From DATEDA01 sp963820965 (GTDB taxonomy: Bacteria; Pseudomonadota; Gammaproteobacteria; Burkholderiales; SG8-39), in assembly GCA_963820965.1 (NCBI GenBank), contig CAWGCC010000017.1, positions 120,168 to 184,167 on the forward strand: a stretch of 64,000 bases of DNA, given 5' to 3'. This document shows positions 1 through 8,254 of the stretch, piece after piece (position 1 is the first letter of the stretch; each line of letters opens with the position of its first letter). The notes under the pieces are model-generated. The model did no database searches, had not been told where the DNA came from, and worked only from the letters and a program-made list of their open reading frames with translations. The position numbers and the translations under genes are program-made.

Positions 1-834
1 GACACGCCCGTTCCGGCGCTGGGTCCCGGCCTGGGCGCGCTCCCGCGCGCGCGGAGCGAGGTGGGCGCGTTCATGGGGCTCGCCGCTTCGATCAACGGGC
101 GCGCCGTGAGCGGCGGGTTCGAAGCCTCGCAGAACCAAAACGGCTTCATTGCCGGGCTCGACCTCGCGTTTCGCGTCGGATTGGGACTGGAGGGGGCGTT
201 GGGGGACGCGGGGGATGGGCTCGCCTTTCTCCAGGTCGGCTTCACCGCCGATGGGGCCTCCACGAACAAGATCTCCGAAACGGGACTGGGAACGCTCGGA
301 GGGAGCCTGAGCGCGGCGATCCCGGCGCGCTCGGGCCTGTCGACGCGGATCCGGATGCCCTATTACCTCATTCCCGGCGACCTCTTGTGGCTGTCGCCGA
401 TGTACTTCTTCAACCCCGAGAAGTACACGCAGCTCGCCGTCACCGCCAGTAACGGCGGTCTCTTCGGCTGGCAGCAGGGCTGGGCCACGCGCTTCGGCCG
501 ATTCCAGTTCGTGCTGGGGCGCGAGCTCGGCGTGACCTTCTATGGGCTATGGGGCGACCCACAGTTGGTCGCGCCGCGCGTTTCCCCCGTCACCATCGGG
601 CGGGTGGTCAACTTCAAGTCGACCTACTTCGAACTTCCGATCCTCGAGTACCGCCCCTACCGCGCGTTCTCCGCGAACCAGAGCTCGGCAGTCTTGTTCC
701 AGCTGTTCGCCGGCGCGGACGTGCCTTACGGTGAATCGGTCGAGGCTCCGATCGGCGCACCGCCACCCAGTCTGCGCACCGTCTGGTCGGTCGGCGTGCG
801 CATGACCTTCGACTGGAGGTACTACTGGAGATGA
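1..834 (+). CDS. C-terminal part of an unknown exported or outer-membrane protein
   Basis: The reading frame is open from the first base of the window, so the gene begins upstream and only its last 277 residues are seen. A GTG at 61 could act as a start, but nothing upstream closes the frame. The visible part is rich in Gly, aromatic and alternating polar/hydrophobic residues and ends in an aromatic run (DWRYYWR), which fits a beta-rich envelope protein. That is inference from composition; I do not recognise a family. Its TGA overlaps the ATG of the next gene (ATGA at 831), so the two are probably translated from one transcript. Confidence 0.6.
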   Translation, partial: DTPVPALGPGLGALPRARSEVGAFMGLAASINGRAVSGGFEASQNQNGFIAGLDLAFRVGLGLEGALGDAGDGLAFLQVGFTADGASTNKISETGLGTLGGSLSAAIPARSGLSTRIRMPYYLIPGDLLWLSPMYFFNPEKYTQLAVTASNGGLFGWQQGWATRFGRFQFVLGRELGVTFYGLWGDPQLVAPRVSPVTIGRVVNFKSTYFELPILEYRPYRAFSANQSSAVLFQLFAGADVPYGESVEAPIGAPPPSLRTVWSVGVRMTFDWRYYWR

Positions 835-1985
835 ACGCACCTGCAGCGGATGCGCAATCCCGCGCGCAGCCGATCACCATGGTCGCCGCGCGACGGTTGA
901 GACACCATGCCAAGCGGGGTGGTCAACTGGCCTCATTCCTCGTAGCGGGTGTGCTCGGGGGCTGTGCGACGCCGCCGCTGATTCCCTACTCGACCGAGAC
1001 GCCGCCGCTCGTCCTCGTCCCTGCCGCGCAGGCGGGCGTGCAGGACAAGCGCGCCCGGTTTCGCGAGATCTTCTGCGCCGTCCTGGAGGCACGCAAGGCC
1101 GAGCTGCCCGACTATCGCCCCTGCGACGATGCGCTCACCCGGGTGGGTGTCGAGCCGGCCGGCAGCGCGAGGCCGGTCACGCTGGCGCCATCGCGCCGGC
1201 GGCTCGTCGCCGCGATGGTGCCGGGATTCGGATACGACTGCTTCGAGTCCTGGCTGGAAGCGCCCGGCACGACCGTCGCGCACCTGCGCCGGCATGGCTA
1301 CGACCTCTCGCTGGTCCGTGTCGAGGGTCTCTCGAGTACGGCACGCAATGCACGAATGATCCGCGATGCGCTCCTGGCGTTGCCGGCAGAATCCGGTCCG
1401 CCGCGCATCGTGCTCATCGGCTACTCGAAGGGTGCGAACGATATTCTCGAGGCGCTGGTGGCCTATCCGGAGCTGCGCCCGCGTGTGGCGGCGTTCGTGA
1501 GCGTCGCCGGCACGATCGCGGGCTCGCCGCTCGCCAACGATGCCGAACAGGACATGGCCGAGTTGCTGACTCGCTTTCCCGACGCCGGGTGCACCGCGGG
1601 AGACCGCGGCGCGGTGGAGAGCCTGCGGCCCGACACCCGCATGAGATGGCTGGCCGCGAATCCGTTGCCGAAGGAGTTGCGGTACTACTCGGTCGTCACC
1701 TTTCCGCAGCCGGAGCGGATCTCGTCGATATTGAAGCAGCCCTACCGCAAGCTCGGCCAGGTCGATGCGCGCAACGACAGCCAGGCGATCTTCTACGATC
1801 AAGTGGTGCCCGCAGGCACGCTGGTCGCCTATCTCAATGCCGACCACTGGGCAGTCGCAGTTCCAATCGGCCGGACGCATACGACGATCGCCGCGACGTT
1901 GGTGACGCAGAACGCCTACCCGCGTGAAGCGCTCGCCGAGGCCGTCTTGCGCTTCGTCGAGGAGGATCTCGAGACATCCCAGTGA
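831..1985 (+). CDS. Predicted lipoprotein with alpha/beta-hydrolase fold
   Basis: The protein has 384 residues. A basic stretch and a hydrophobic segment lead into a lipobox (VLGGC, Cys45), so it is probably a lipoprotein attached to a membrane. The N-region before the hydrophobic stretch is long; the internal Met17 would give a more normal signal peptide, although the ATGA overlap with the upstream gene favours the start given. The motif GYSKG places a nucleophile at Ser199, the glycine-rich turn GFGYDCF precedes it, and a late His in NADHWAV is a candidate catalytic base. These are the usual elements of a serine hydrolase of the alpha/beta fold. The substrate is unknown. Confidence 0.7.
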   Translation: MNAPAADAQSRAQPITMVAARRLRHHAKRGGQLASFLVAGVLGGCATPPLIPYSTETPPLVLVPAAQAGVQDKRARFREIFCAVLEARKAELPDYRPCDDALTRVGVEPAGSARPVTLAPSRRRLVAAMVPGFGYDCFESWLEAPGTTVAHLRRHGYDLSLVRVEGLSSTARNARMIRDALLALPAESGPPRIVLIGYSKGANDILEALVAYPELRPRVAAFVSVAGTIAGSPLANDAEQDMAELLTRFPDAGCTAGDRGAVESLRPDTRMRWLAANPLPKELRYYSVVTFPQPERISSILKQPYRKLGQVDARNDSQAIFYDQVVPAGTLVAYLNADHWAVAVPIGRTHTTIAATLVTQNAYPREALAEAVLRFVEEDLETSQ

Positions 1986-2105
1986 CCGGCCGCGCAAAGC
2001 TCGGCACGTCCGACGTCGTCCGCCGCCGGCCCGCGTCCGCTGAAGGACCTATCCGCAACCCCGGTTCGAGCGACCGACTAGACTCGAGATCGAGATTGCG
2101 ATCAT

Positions 2106-2291
2106 GAAGGCGCCGCGCGCGCCGAGGCTTCCGCGGCGCGCGCTCGCGACTTCGCCGGCTCGACGCTCACCGCGAACGCCTCGGGGAACGTGACCTGGAC
2201 CTCGTCGCCGGGCTCCTGGACGCTGCGGCCGGAGATCCTCTACATCCGCGACTCGACCCAGTTCTGGGTCGACGTGCGCAGGGGGTTCTAG
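2106..2291 (+). pseudogene. Possible C-terminal remnant of an outer-membrane beta-barrel protein
   Basis: This lies in the 443-base interval between the hydrolase and pldA. One frame, without its own start codon, reads a strand-like segment (LRPEILYIRDSTQFWVDV) and ends in a terminal Phe before TAG. A C-terminal Phe after alternating hydrophobic residues is the usual outer-membrane barrel signature. I infer a leftover 3' end of a barrel gene. The rest of the interval (1986-2105 and 2292-2428) shows nothing I can name apart from the presumed pldA promoter. Confidence 0.3.
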
Positions 2292-2428
2292 CTGCGCGCG
2301 CCGCGCGAGCGGATGACGCGGTTCCCTTGCCGCCCGCATAATCGCACCCCGAAGCGCGAGGCCCCCGCTGTGCGGGTTCGCCTGACCTCCGCTGCCAACA
2401 TCCGACGACCGACCCGGACACAACCGAC

Positions 2429-3475
2429 ATGACCACAGCCTCGCATCACCTCGGCGCCGCAATTGCGCTCGCGCTTCTCGGCACCGACGCCGCGTTCGCT
2501 CAAGGCGTCCCGTCGGCCATCGCCGATTGCGCCTCGATCCCCGTCGACAGCGAGCGCCTCGCCTGCTACGACCGCGCCGCCGGCCGCTCGCCTGCGCCGC
2601 GGTCGCCCGACGCGCCGCCGTCCGCCGACCGGCCGACGCCCGTGCCCGAGCGTCCCGCGCCGGCCGCCGGCGCGTTGCGCGTGCCCGCATCGCTGATCGA
2701 CACCGCGTGGGGCTTCGAGCAAGGATCGAACCGCTACATCATCGACTTGTACAACCAGAACTACCTGCTGGTCGCGCGGTATACCGATAGCGTCAACAGC
2801 GCGCCCTATCAGCAGATCTTTCAGGCGGCCGGCGAGCAGGAGAACCTCGACAACACCGAGGCGAAGTTCCAGATCAGCTTCAAGCTCCGGCTGTGGACAA
2901 CCGACGACCGGCGCTGGGGCGTGTGGGCCGCGTACACGCAGCAGAATCAGTGGCAGGTCTACAACGCCGACGTCTCGCGCCCGTTCCGCGAAACCAACTA
3001 CATGCCGGAGCTTTTCGTGAGCTACCGGCCGGGGCTCGCGCTCGGCGGCGGCTTCAACTGGAACCTCCTCAACGTCGGCTTCCTCCACCAGTCGAACGGC
3101 CGCAGCGACACGCTCTCGCGAAGCTGGAATCGGATCATCGCGACGTTCGGATTCGAACGCGAGAACTTCGCCCTGCTCGCCAAGGCCTGGTACCCGTTCA
3201 GCTACGAGGACGATAACCCCGACATCACCGACTACTACGGCTACGGCAGCCTCACCGGGATCTACAAGTGGCGCAACCACAGCTTCTCGCTGATGGCCCG
3301 CGGCAATCTGAGCAAGGGCAAGGGTGCGGCGGAGCTCACGTGGATGTCGCCGCGCCTCCTCGGCCCGCTCCGCGTCTACGTGCAGGGCTTTACCGGTTAT
3401 GGCGAGAGCCTGATCGACTACAACTGGAACCAGAGCACGATCGGTATCGGCATCTCGCTCAACGACGCGCTCTAG
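2429..3475 (+). CDS. pldA: Outer-membrane phospholipase A
   Basis: This 348-residue protein belongs to the OmPLA family, calcium-dependent outer-membrane enzymes that hydrolyse acyl esters of phospholipids. A signal peptide ends near Ala24 (DAAFAQ). A Pro-rich linker to about residue 90 precedes the barrel. The catalytic signature HQSNGRSDTLSRSWNR is intact: His220, Ser222 and Asn234 match the spacing of His142, Ser144 and Asn156 of the E. coli enzyme. The N-terminal Cys-containing segment (DCASIPVDSERLACYD) before the barrel is common in betaproteobacterial homologues. The last 34 codons are duplicated about 0.9 kb downstream (see 4305-4413). Confidence 0.93.
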   Translation: MTTASHHLGAAIALALLGTDAAFAQGVPSAIADCASIPVDSERLACYDRAAGRSPAPRSPDAPPSADRPTPVPERPAPAAGALRVPASLIDTAWGFEQGSNRYIIDLYNQNYLLVARYTDSVNSAPYQQIFQAAGEQENLDNTEAKFQISFKLRLWTTDDRRWGVWAAYTQQNQWQVYNADVSRPFRETNYMPELFVSYRPGLALGGGFNWNLLNVGFLHQSNGRSDTLSRSWNRIIATFGFERENFALLAKAWYPFSYEDDNPDITDYYGYGSLTGIYKWRNHSFSLMARGNLSKGKGAAELTWMSPRLLGPLRVYVQGFTGYGESLIDYNWNQSTIGIGISLNDAL

Positions 3476-3607
3476 CATTCGGCGTGTTCTTGAGGTTCAC
3501 CGACGAAACCGTGGAACGCAGACGAGCCATCGGTCGTCCTCGCCGCGCTGTTCGGTACGACGCTCGCGCCGATCGCGGAACGAGCGCAGGCGGTCGATCG
3601 ATCGACT

Positions 3608-4095
3608 TCACCGCCATTCTGGCACCGCGACGTGATATCGCGTGCCCTTCAGCTGTCCCGTCACGCGCAGCACGCCCTTCTCCACAAGGTCAGCGAGGTC
3701 GCGCGAGGCGGTCTGCCGTGAAGTCGACGTGAGATGCTGGTACTTGCCTGCCGAAAGTCCGCCTTCGAAGCCGCCGGGGCCGGCGTCGAGCAGCGCGTTG
3801 ATGGCCTTTCGCTGGCGATCGGAGAGCGACACGCCCGACAGCCGGGCCCAGAAGCGCGCCTTGGCGAGCGAGCGGTCGATCGTTTCCTCGGATTCGCGGC
3901 AGGCGAAGCTGAACTGCCCGATGAACCAGGCCACCCACCGGGTTGCGTCGAGCGTGCCCCGCTGCGCGACCTTCAGCTCCTGGTGAGCCGGCCCTGGGCC
4001 AGGCGGGCGTCTTTGAGTGGGGAAGCGATCTCGGCCGCTTGCACCGCGAAGCGCGGCCAGCCCGGGCGCTGCCAGATGAACTCGGGTTGGGGCAT
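3608..4095 (-). pseudogene. Fic (DUF4172-type) gene with large internal deletion
   Basis: Two pieces of one gene are joined here. From the ATG at 4095, 40 codons read the typical DUF4172-Fic N-terminus (MPQPEFIWQRPGWPRF...) and stop at 3973. Directly after it, in another frame, the C-terminal third of the same family follows: QRGTLDATRWVAWFIGQF, then a winged-helix segment (STSRQTASRDLADLVEKG) ending at 3608. The rest of DUF4172 and the whole Fic AMP-transferase domain, including the HPFxxGNGR motif, are missing. Intact relatives are roughly 370 residues. The gene cannot make an active Fic enzyme. An ORF opening at 4144 that covers the C-terminal part runs through the palindrome and is unlikely to be the real start. 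Confidence 0.82.
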
Positions 4096-4105
4096 AACGG
4101 GCCAT

Positions 4106-4132
4106 TTTATGCCTCATCCGATGAGGCATAAA
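4106..4132. promoter_or_regulatory. Perfect 27-bp inverted repeat, probable operator of the fic gene
   Basis: TTTATGCCTCATC and its exact reverse complement are separated by one base. The repeat lies 10 bp upstream of the ATG of the broken fic gene. A 13-bp perfect arm is far beyond chance. Because fic genes of this type encode a C-terminal winged helix, self-repression at this site is a reasonable inference. Confidence 0.7.
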
Positions 4133-4304
4133 CGGGTGCGACATGGCCCAAGTTATCGGGCTTGCGCCTGCAGCGTGCTAGGATCGGCGCCGCTTTGATG
4201 CGACCCCGCGGACGGTATCGCGATGATGTGCAGCGCCCTTGGGCTACAGCCTGTACACCTTGTCATCGCCGTCCTCGGCACCTTCGTCGCCTCGCTCGCG
4301 CAGC

Positions 4305-4413
4305 GCTCCGCGCCTACGTCCAGGGCTTCATCGGCTATGGCGAGAGCCTGATCGACCACAAGCGGAACCAGAGCACGATCCGCATCCGCATCTCTCTCAA
4401 CGACGCGATCTAG
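4305..4413 (+). pseudogene. Duplicated 3' end of pldA
   Basis: The segment encodes a near copy of the last 34 residues of the intact pldA (RAYVQGFIGYGESLID against RVYVQGFTGYGESLID), ending at the equivalent stop codon. Most of the DNA is identical to 3367-3475. No start codon or barrel precedes it. It ends 6 bases before the GTG of mrpE. The broken fic gene lies between the two copies, so a duplication or insertion event appears to have separated pldA from the antiporter operon. Confidence 0.8.
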
Positions 4414-4419
4414 CGACCC

Positions 4420-4941
4420 GTGCCACCGGCGCATGACCAAGGGACGACGCACGCGGCGGGCAATTCCGCCCGTGCCGTGCTCCTGCGCGGGGCGGCGTTC
4501 TTCGGCTTCTGGGTGGTGCTCATCGGCGTGGGGCTCGCCGATCTCGCCGCCGGGGTCGTCGCCGCCACGGCAGCGACGTGGGCGAGCCTGCGCCTCGCGC
4601 CGCCGGGCGCGGGTCGGGTACGGTTCTCCGCCCTGCCCGGCTTCACGCTTCGCTTCCTGTGGCAATCGGTGATCGCGGGCTGGGACGTGGCCCGGCGCGC
4701 GTTCGATCCGCGATTGCCGTTGCAGCCGGGCTTTGTCCGCTTCCCGGTGCGCTTGCCGCGCGGGCAGGCGCGTAACGCGTTCGCCTCGTACACCAGCCTG
4801 CTGCCGGGCACGGTGCCGGCAGAGGACGACGGCGAGTCCCTGCTCTATCACTGCCTCGACGTCCGGCAGCCGGTAGCGGCGCAGCTCGCCGCCGAGGAAA
4901 CGGCGTTCGCGCGCGCCTTCGCTGCGGAGACACGGCGGTGA
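4420..4941 (+). CDS. mrpE: Mrp-type Na+/H+ antiporter subunit E
   Basis: This 173-residue membrane protein starts with GTG and is the first gene of the antiporter operon. Two hydrophobic segments near residues 20-55 are followed by the conserved cytoplasmic part of the MnhE/MrpE family (FTLRFLWQSVIAGWDVARR, then the segment around TSLLPGTVP). Subunit E is needed for assembly of the Mrp complex in the inner membrane. Its stop overlaps the GTG of mrpF (GTGA). The start follows the pldA fragment by 6 bases and no clear promoter is visible between them. Confidence 0.88.
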   Translation: MPPAHDQGTTHAAGNSARAVLLRGAAFFGFWVVLIGVGLADLAAGVVAATAATWASLRLAPPGAGRVRFSALPGFTLRFLWQSVIAGWDVARRAFDPRLPLQPGFVRFPVRLPRGQARNAFASYTSLLPGTVPAEDDGESLLYHCLDVRQPVAAQLAAEETAFARAFAAETRR

Positions 4942-5192
4942 CCACCTTCCTTTTCGCTGCCGCGGTCGTCATCCTGGCGACGGTCGCGCTCGGGCTCGTA
5001 CGCGTCCTGCGCGGCCCGGCCGACACGGACCGGATGATGGCGGCGCAGCTGCTCGGCAGCGGCGGCATCGCGGTGCTGATGCTCGTCGGCGCCGCGGCCA
5101 GGATGCCCGCCGCGGTCGACGTCGCGCTCACGCTCGCGCTGCTCGCGGCGTTCGCCTCGATCGCATTCGTGAAGGGCGCGCCGAAGCGCTGA
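4938..5192 (+). CDS. mrpF: Mrp-type antiporter subunit F
   Basis: This 84-residue protein is almost entirely three transmembrane helices with the family motif VLRGPADTDRMMAAQLL between helices 1 and 2. Length and motif match MrpF/MnhF. The GTG start overlaps the mrpE stop. It is followed after 9 bases by mrpG. It is a small integral subunit of the cation/proton antiporter. Confidence 0.88.
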   Translation: MTTFLFAAAVVILATVALGLVRVLRGPADTDRMMAAQLLGSGGIAVLMLVGAAARMPAAVDVALTLALLAAFASIAFVKGAPKR

Positions 5193-5201
5193 AGACAGCC
5201 G

Positions 5202-5489
5202 ATGAGTCTCGCGCTCGACCTCTTCACTATCGCCGCCGTCGCCGCCGGCGCGTTCTTCTTCCTCGCCGGCTCGGTGGGCCTGCTGCGCTTCCCCGACGCG
5301 CTCACGCGCTTGCACGCGCTCACGAAGGCCGACAACCTCGGCGTCGGCCTGATCGTGCTCGGGTTGCTGCCGCGGGTCGAGAGCGCGCTCGGTGCGCTGA
5401 AGCTCGTCGCGGTCTGGCTGCTCATGCTGGTCGCGAGCGCAACGGTGTCGCAGCTCATCGCGCGGGCCGCCCAGCGCGAGGGCCGATGA
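5202..5489 (+). CDS. mrpG: Mrp-type antiporter subunit G
   Basis: This 95-residue membrane protein has the MnhG/MrpG signature: a first helix, then GLLRFPDALTRLHALTKADN, then two more helices. The family length is about 100 residues. The TGA overlaps the ATG of the next gene. Confidence 0.88.
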   Translation: MSLALDLFTIAAVAAGAFFFLAGSVGLLRFPDALTRLHALTKADNLGVGLIVLGLLPRVESALGALKLVAVWLLMLVASATVSQLIARAAQREGR

Positions 5490-6433
5490 CCCCGGCGCTC
5501 GCGCTCGAGATCGGTCTCGCCGCCCTCATCGTCGGCGTCGCCGCCTGGACGATCGCGGCACGCGACACGTTCGCGGCCGTGGTCGGCTTCGTCGTGTACG
5601 GAATGCTGATCGCGCTCGGCTGGCTCGCCCTGCACGCGCCCGATGTCGCGTTCGCCGAGGCCGCGATCGGCAGCGGCCTGACCGGCGTGCTCTTCATCGG
5701 CGCCGCGTCGCGCCTCGCGGCGGCTGAAGCGCAGTCGGCGGCCGAGCAGCCGTCGATCCCGGTGCGCGTCGTCGCCGCGCTCCTCGCCGTAGCGGTCGCC
5801 GCCGGGCTCGCAGCGGCGGTCCTCGCGCTCCCCGAGCCCGCGCCGACGCTCGCGCCGGCCGCGACCGAAGCGATCGCCGCCACCGGCCTCGGCAACGCCG
5901 TCTCCGCGACGCTGCTCGCCTATCGCGCGACCGACACGCTGCTCGAGAAGGTGGTGCTGCTGCTCGGGCTCGTCGGCCTCTGGTCGCTCGCGCCCGATGG
6001 CCTCTGGGGCGGCCGTCCGGGCCCGCAGTACCGCGTCGATCCGGACGGCGTGCTCGCCTTCCTCGCGCGCGTGCTGCCGCCGGTCGGGATCGTCGTCGGC
6101 GTCTACCTCGTCTGGTTCGGCGCCGACCAGCCTGGCGGGGCGTTTCCGGGCGCCACGATCGTGGCCGCGATGTGGCTGCTCGTCATAATGGCCGGCCTCG
6201 CGGATGCGCCCGCGACGGGCCTCTCCCGGCTGCGGCTGCTCCTCGTCGCCGGGCCGGCCTTCTTCCTTGCGGTCGGCTTCGCCGGGATCTGGCTCGCCGG
6301 CGCCTTCCTCGCGTACCCTGCGGGTTACGCGAAGGCGATCATCGTGGCGGTCGAGGTGCCGCTGGTGCTCTCGGTCGCCGCGACGCTGGCACTGCTCCTC
6401 GCCGGCGCGCCGGCGCGGGAGGCGCCGCGGTGA
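5486..6433 (+). CDS. mrpB: Fused DUF4040 (MbhD-like) and MnhB subunit of the antiporter
   Basis: The protein has 315 residues and two recognisable parts. Residues 1-80 form a DUF4040/MbhD-like module (FAEAAIGSGLTGVLFIGAA), the piece that sits at the C-terminus of MrpA in classical Mrp systems. A middle segment (LLAYRATDTLLEKVVLLLGL) is MbhE-like. From about residue 195 the MnhB domain follows (GIVVGVYLVWFGADQPGGAF). No separate long MrpA exists in this operon, so this fusion supplies the C-terminal part of MrpA. The stop overlaps the GTG of mrpC. Confidence 0.82.
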   Translation: MTPALALEIGLAALIVGVAAWTIAARDTFAAVVGFVVYGMLIALGWLALHAPDVAFAEAAIGSGLTGVLFIGAASRLAAAEAQSAAEQPSIPVRVVAALLAVAVAAGLAAAVLALPEPAPTLAPAATEAIAATGLGNAVSATLLAYRATDTLLEKVVLLLGLVGLWSLAPDGLWGGRPGPQYRVDPDGVLAFLARVLPPVGIVVGVYLVWFGADQPGGAFPGATIVAAMWLLVIMAGLADAPATGLSRLRLLLVAGPAFFLAVGFAGIWLAGAFLAYPAGYAKAIIVAVEVPLVLSVAATLALLLAGAPAREAPR

Positions 6434-6753
6434 GTGCGGCGACCGTCTTCGGCCTAACCGGCGCGGCCCTTTTCGGCCTCGGCCTGTACGGACTGATCGT
6501 GCACCCGCAGCCGCTGCGCAAGGTCCTCGCGTTCGCGGTGCTCGGCAACGGCGTGTTCCTGCTGTTCGGCGTGATCGCGCGGCGCGGCGCCGCCGCCGGG
6601 CTCGGCGGCGACCCGGTGCCGCACGCGCTCATCATCACCGGCATCGTCGTCGCGTTCGCCGCGACCGCGCTCGCGGTCGCGCTCTGCCTCCGGCTCTTCG
6701 AGGCGAGCGGCTCGGCGAGCCTGCGCGCCGAGCCACCGGCGGACGGCGCCTGA
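6430..6753 (+). CDS. mrpC: Mrp-type antiporter subunit C (NuoK-like)
   Basis: The chosen GTG start at 6430 overlaps the preceding stop (GTGA) and gives a 107-residue protein with three transmembrane helices. The same frame is open further upstream, but that part is antisense-like noise within mrpB. The helices and the segment KVLAFAVLGNGVFLLFG followed by PHALIITGIVVAFAATA match MnhC/MrpC, a homologue of complex I subunit NuoK. It is separated by 10 bases from mrpD. Confidence 0.86.
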   Translation: MSAATVFGLTGAALFGLGLYGLIVHPQPLRKVLAFAVLGNGVFLLFGVIARRGAAAGLGGDPVPHALIITGIVVAFAATALAVALCLRLFEASGSASLRAEPPADGA

Positions 6754-6763
6754 TTCCGCGCCG

Positions 6764-8254
6764 ATGAGCGCCCTCGCGACGGCGACGCCCGGGGGGCTGC
6801 TCCTCGTTCTGGCGATATTCGTGCCGGTCGCGGGCGCGCTCGCCGCGGTCGCGCTCGGGGGGCGCCGCGGGGAGCTCGCGGCGCTCGCCTCGCTGCCGGT
6901 CGGGCTCGCGCTGGCGGTCGCGATCGCCGTCGGCGTGCTGCGGTCGGGCGACGCACTGCGCTACTTCCTCGGCGGCTGGGCGCCGCCGCTCGGCATCGCG
7001 CTCCGCGCCGACGGGCTCGCCGCGGCGATGCTCCTCGCGACCGCGGTGATCCTCTGCGCGATCGCGGTGTTCGCCCGGGACGACTTCCGCATGCCCGCCG
7101 GCGGCGAGGCGCGCGCGCCGTTCGCGTTCTGGACGCTGCTCCTCGGGGTGTGGGCGGGGCTCAACGCGACGTTCCTCGCCGGCGATCTCTTCACGCTGTA
7201 CGTCGCGCTGGAGATCCTGACCTTCGCGGCGGTGCCGCTCGTCTGCCTCGATGGGCGCGCCGAGCAGTACGCGGCGGCGCTGCGATATCTGCTCTTCGCG
7301 CTCGCCGGCTCGATGCTCTACCTGCTGGGGGCGGCGCTTCTGTACGGCGTCTACGGGACGCTCGATATCGCGCTGCTCGCGACCCGAGTGCGCGGCGGGC
7401 CGGCGACGTGGGCAGCGGCCGCGCTGATGACGGTCGGGCTCCTCGCCAAGACCGCGCTTTTCCCGCTGCACCTGTGGCTGCCGCCCGCGCACGCCGGCGC
7501 GCCGGCGGCGGCGAGCGCCGTGCTCTCGGCGCTGGTGGTTAAGGGCTCGTTCTTCATCCTCGTGCGGCTGTGGTTCGACGTGATGCCGGGCGAGGTGACG
7601 AACGCGGCGGCACAGCTGCTCGCGGCGCTCGGCGCGGCGGCGATCCTGTTCGGCAGCGTGGTCGCGCTGCAGCAGGCGCGCCTGAAGCTCGCGATCGCGT
7701 ACTCGACGGTCGCGCAGATCGGTTACCTCTTCCTCATGTTCCCGCTCGCGCTCGGGAGCGAAGGGGCCGAGCTCGCCGGGGCCGGGGCGCTGGCCGGCGG
7801 CATGCTCCAGGCGATCTCGCACGCGACCGCGAAGGCGGCGATGTTCATGGCGGCGGGCCTGATCTACGCCGCGATTGGCCACGATCGCATCGCCGACCTC
7901 GCCGGCGTCGGGCGCGCGCTGCCGATGAGCGTCTTCGCGTTCGGGCTCGGCGGCGTGTCGCTGATCGGGCTGCCGCCAAGCGGCGGCTTCCTCGCGAAGT
8001 GGCTGCTGCTCGGCGCCGCGGTCGCGACCGGGCAATGGTGGTGGGCGGTCGTGCTGATGGTGGGCGGGCTCCTCACCACCGGCTACGTCGCGCTCGTGAT
8101 CGCGCGCTCGCTCGCCGGAACGGACGCGCCGCTCGCGCTCCGGGCACCGGTGCCGCGGCATCGCGAGGCGGCGGCGCTAGCGCTCGCGCTCGTCTCGATG
8201 CTGCTCGGACTGGTCGCGTTCACCGACGTGGACCTGCTGGGAATCGGCCGATGA
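6764..8254 (+). CDS. mrpD: Mrp-type antiporter subunit D (NuoN/NuoM-like proton-translocating subunit)
   Basis: This 496-residue polytopic protein belongs to the complex I antiporter-like family. The conserved glutamate of transmembrane helix 5 is present (TLYVALEILTFAAV), as are the helix 7 region with its lysine (LAKTALFPLHLWLP), the discontinuous-helix region (AHAGAPAAASAVLSALVVKG), and a later lysine (GGFLAKWLLL). These residues form the proton path in this family. The TGA overlaps the ATG of the second D-like subunit. Confidence 0.88.
   Translation: MSALATATPGGLLLVLAIFVPVAGALAAVALGGRRGELAALASLPVGLALAVAIAVGVLRSGDALRYFLGGWAPPLGIALRADGLAAAMLLATAVILCAIAVFARDDFRMPAGGEARAPFAFWTLLLGVWAGLNATFLAGDLFTLYVALEILTFAAVPLVCLDGRAEQYAAALRYLLFALAGSMLYLLGAALLYGVYGTLDIALLATRVRGGPATWAAAALMTVGLLAKTALFPLHLWLPPAHAGAPAAASAVLSALVVKGSFFILVRLWFDVMPGEVTNAAAQLLAALGAAAILFGSVVALQQARLKLAIAYSTVAQIGYLFLMFPLALGSEGAELAGAGALAGGMLQAISHATAKAAMFMAAGLIYAAIGHDRIADLAGVGRALPMSVFAFGLGGVSLIGLPPSGGFLAKWLLLGAAVATGQWWWAVVLMVGGLLTTGYVALVIARSLAGTDAPLALRAPVPRHREAAALALALVSMLLGLVAFTDVDLLGIGR

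Noticed and set aside
3476..3607. Weak hydrophobic frame after pldA (VVLAALFGTTLAPIA) as a relic of an antiporter subunit
   Set aside because: Only about 15 residues look membrane-like and no family motif is present.
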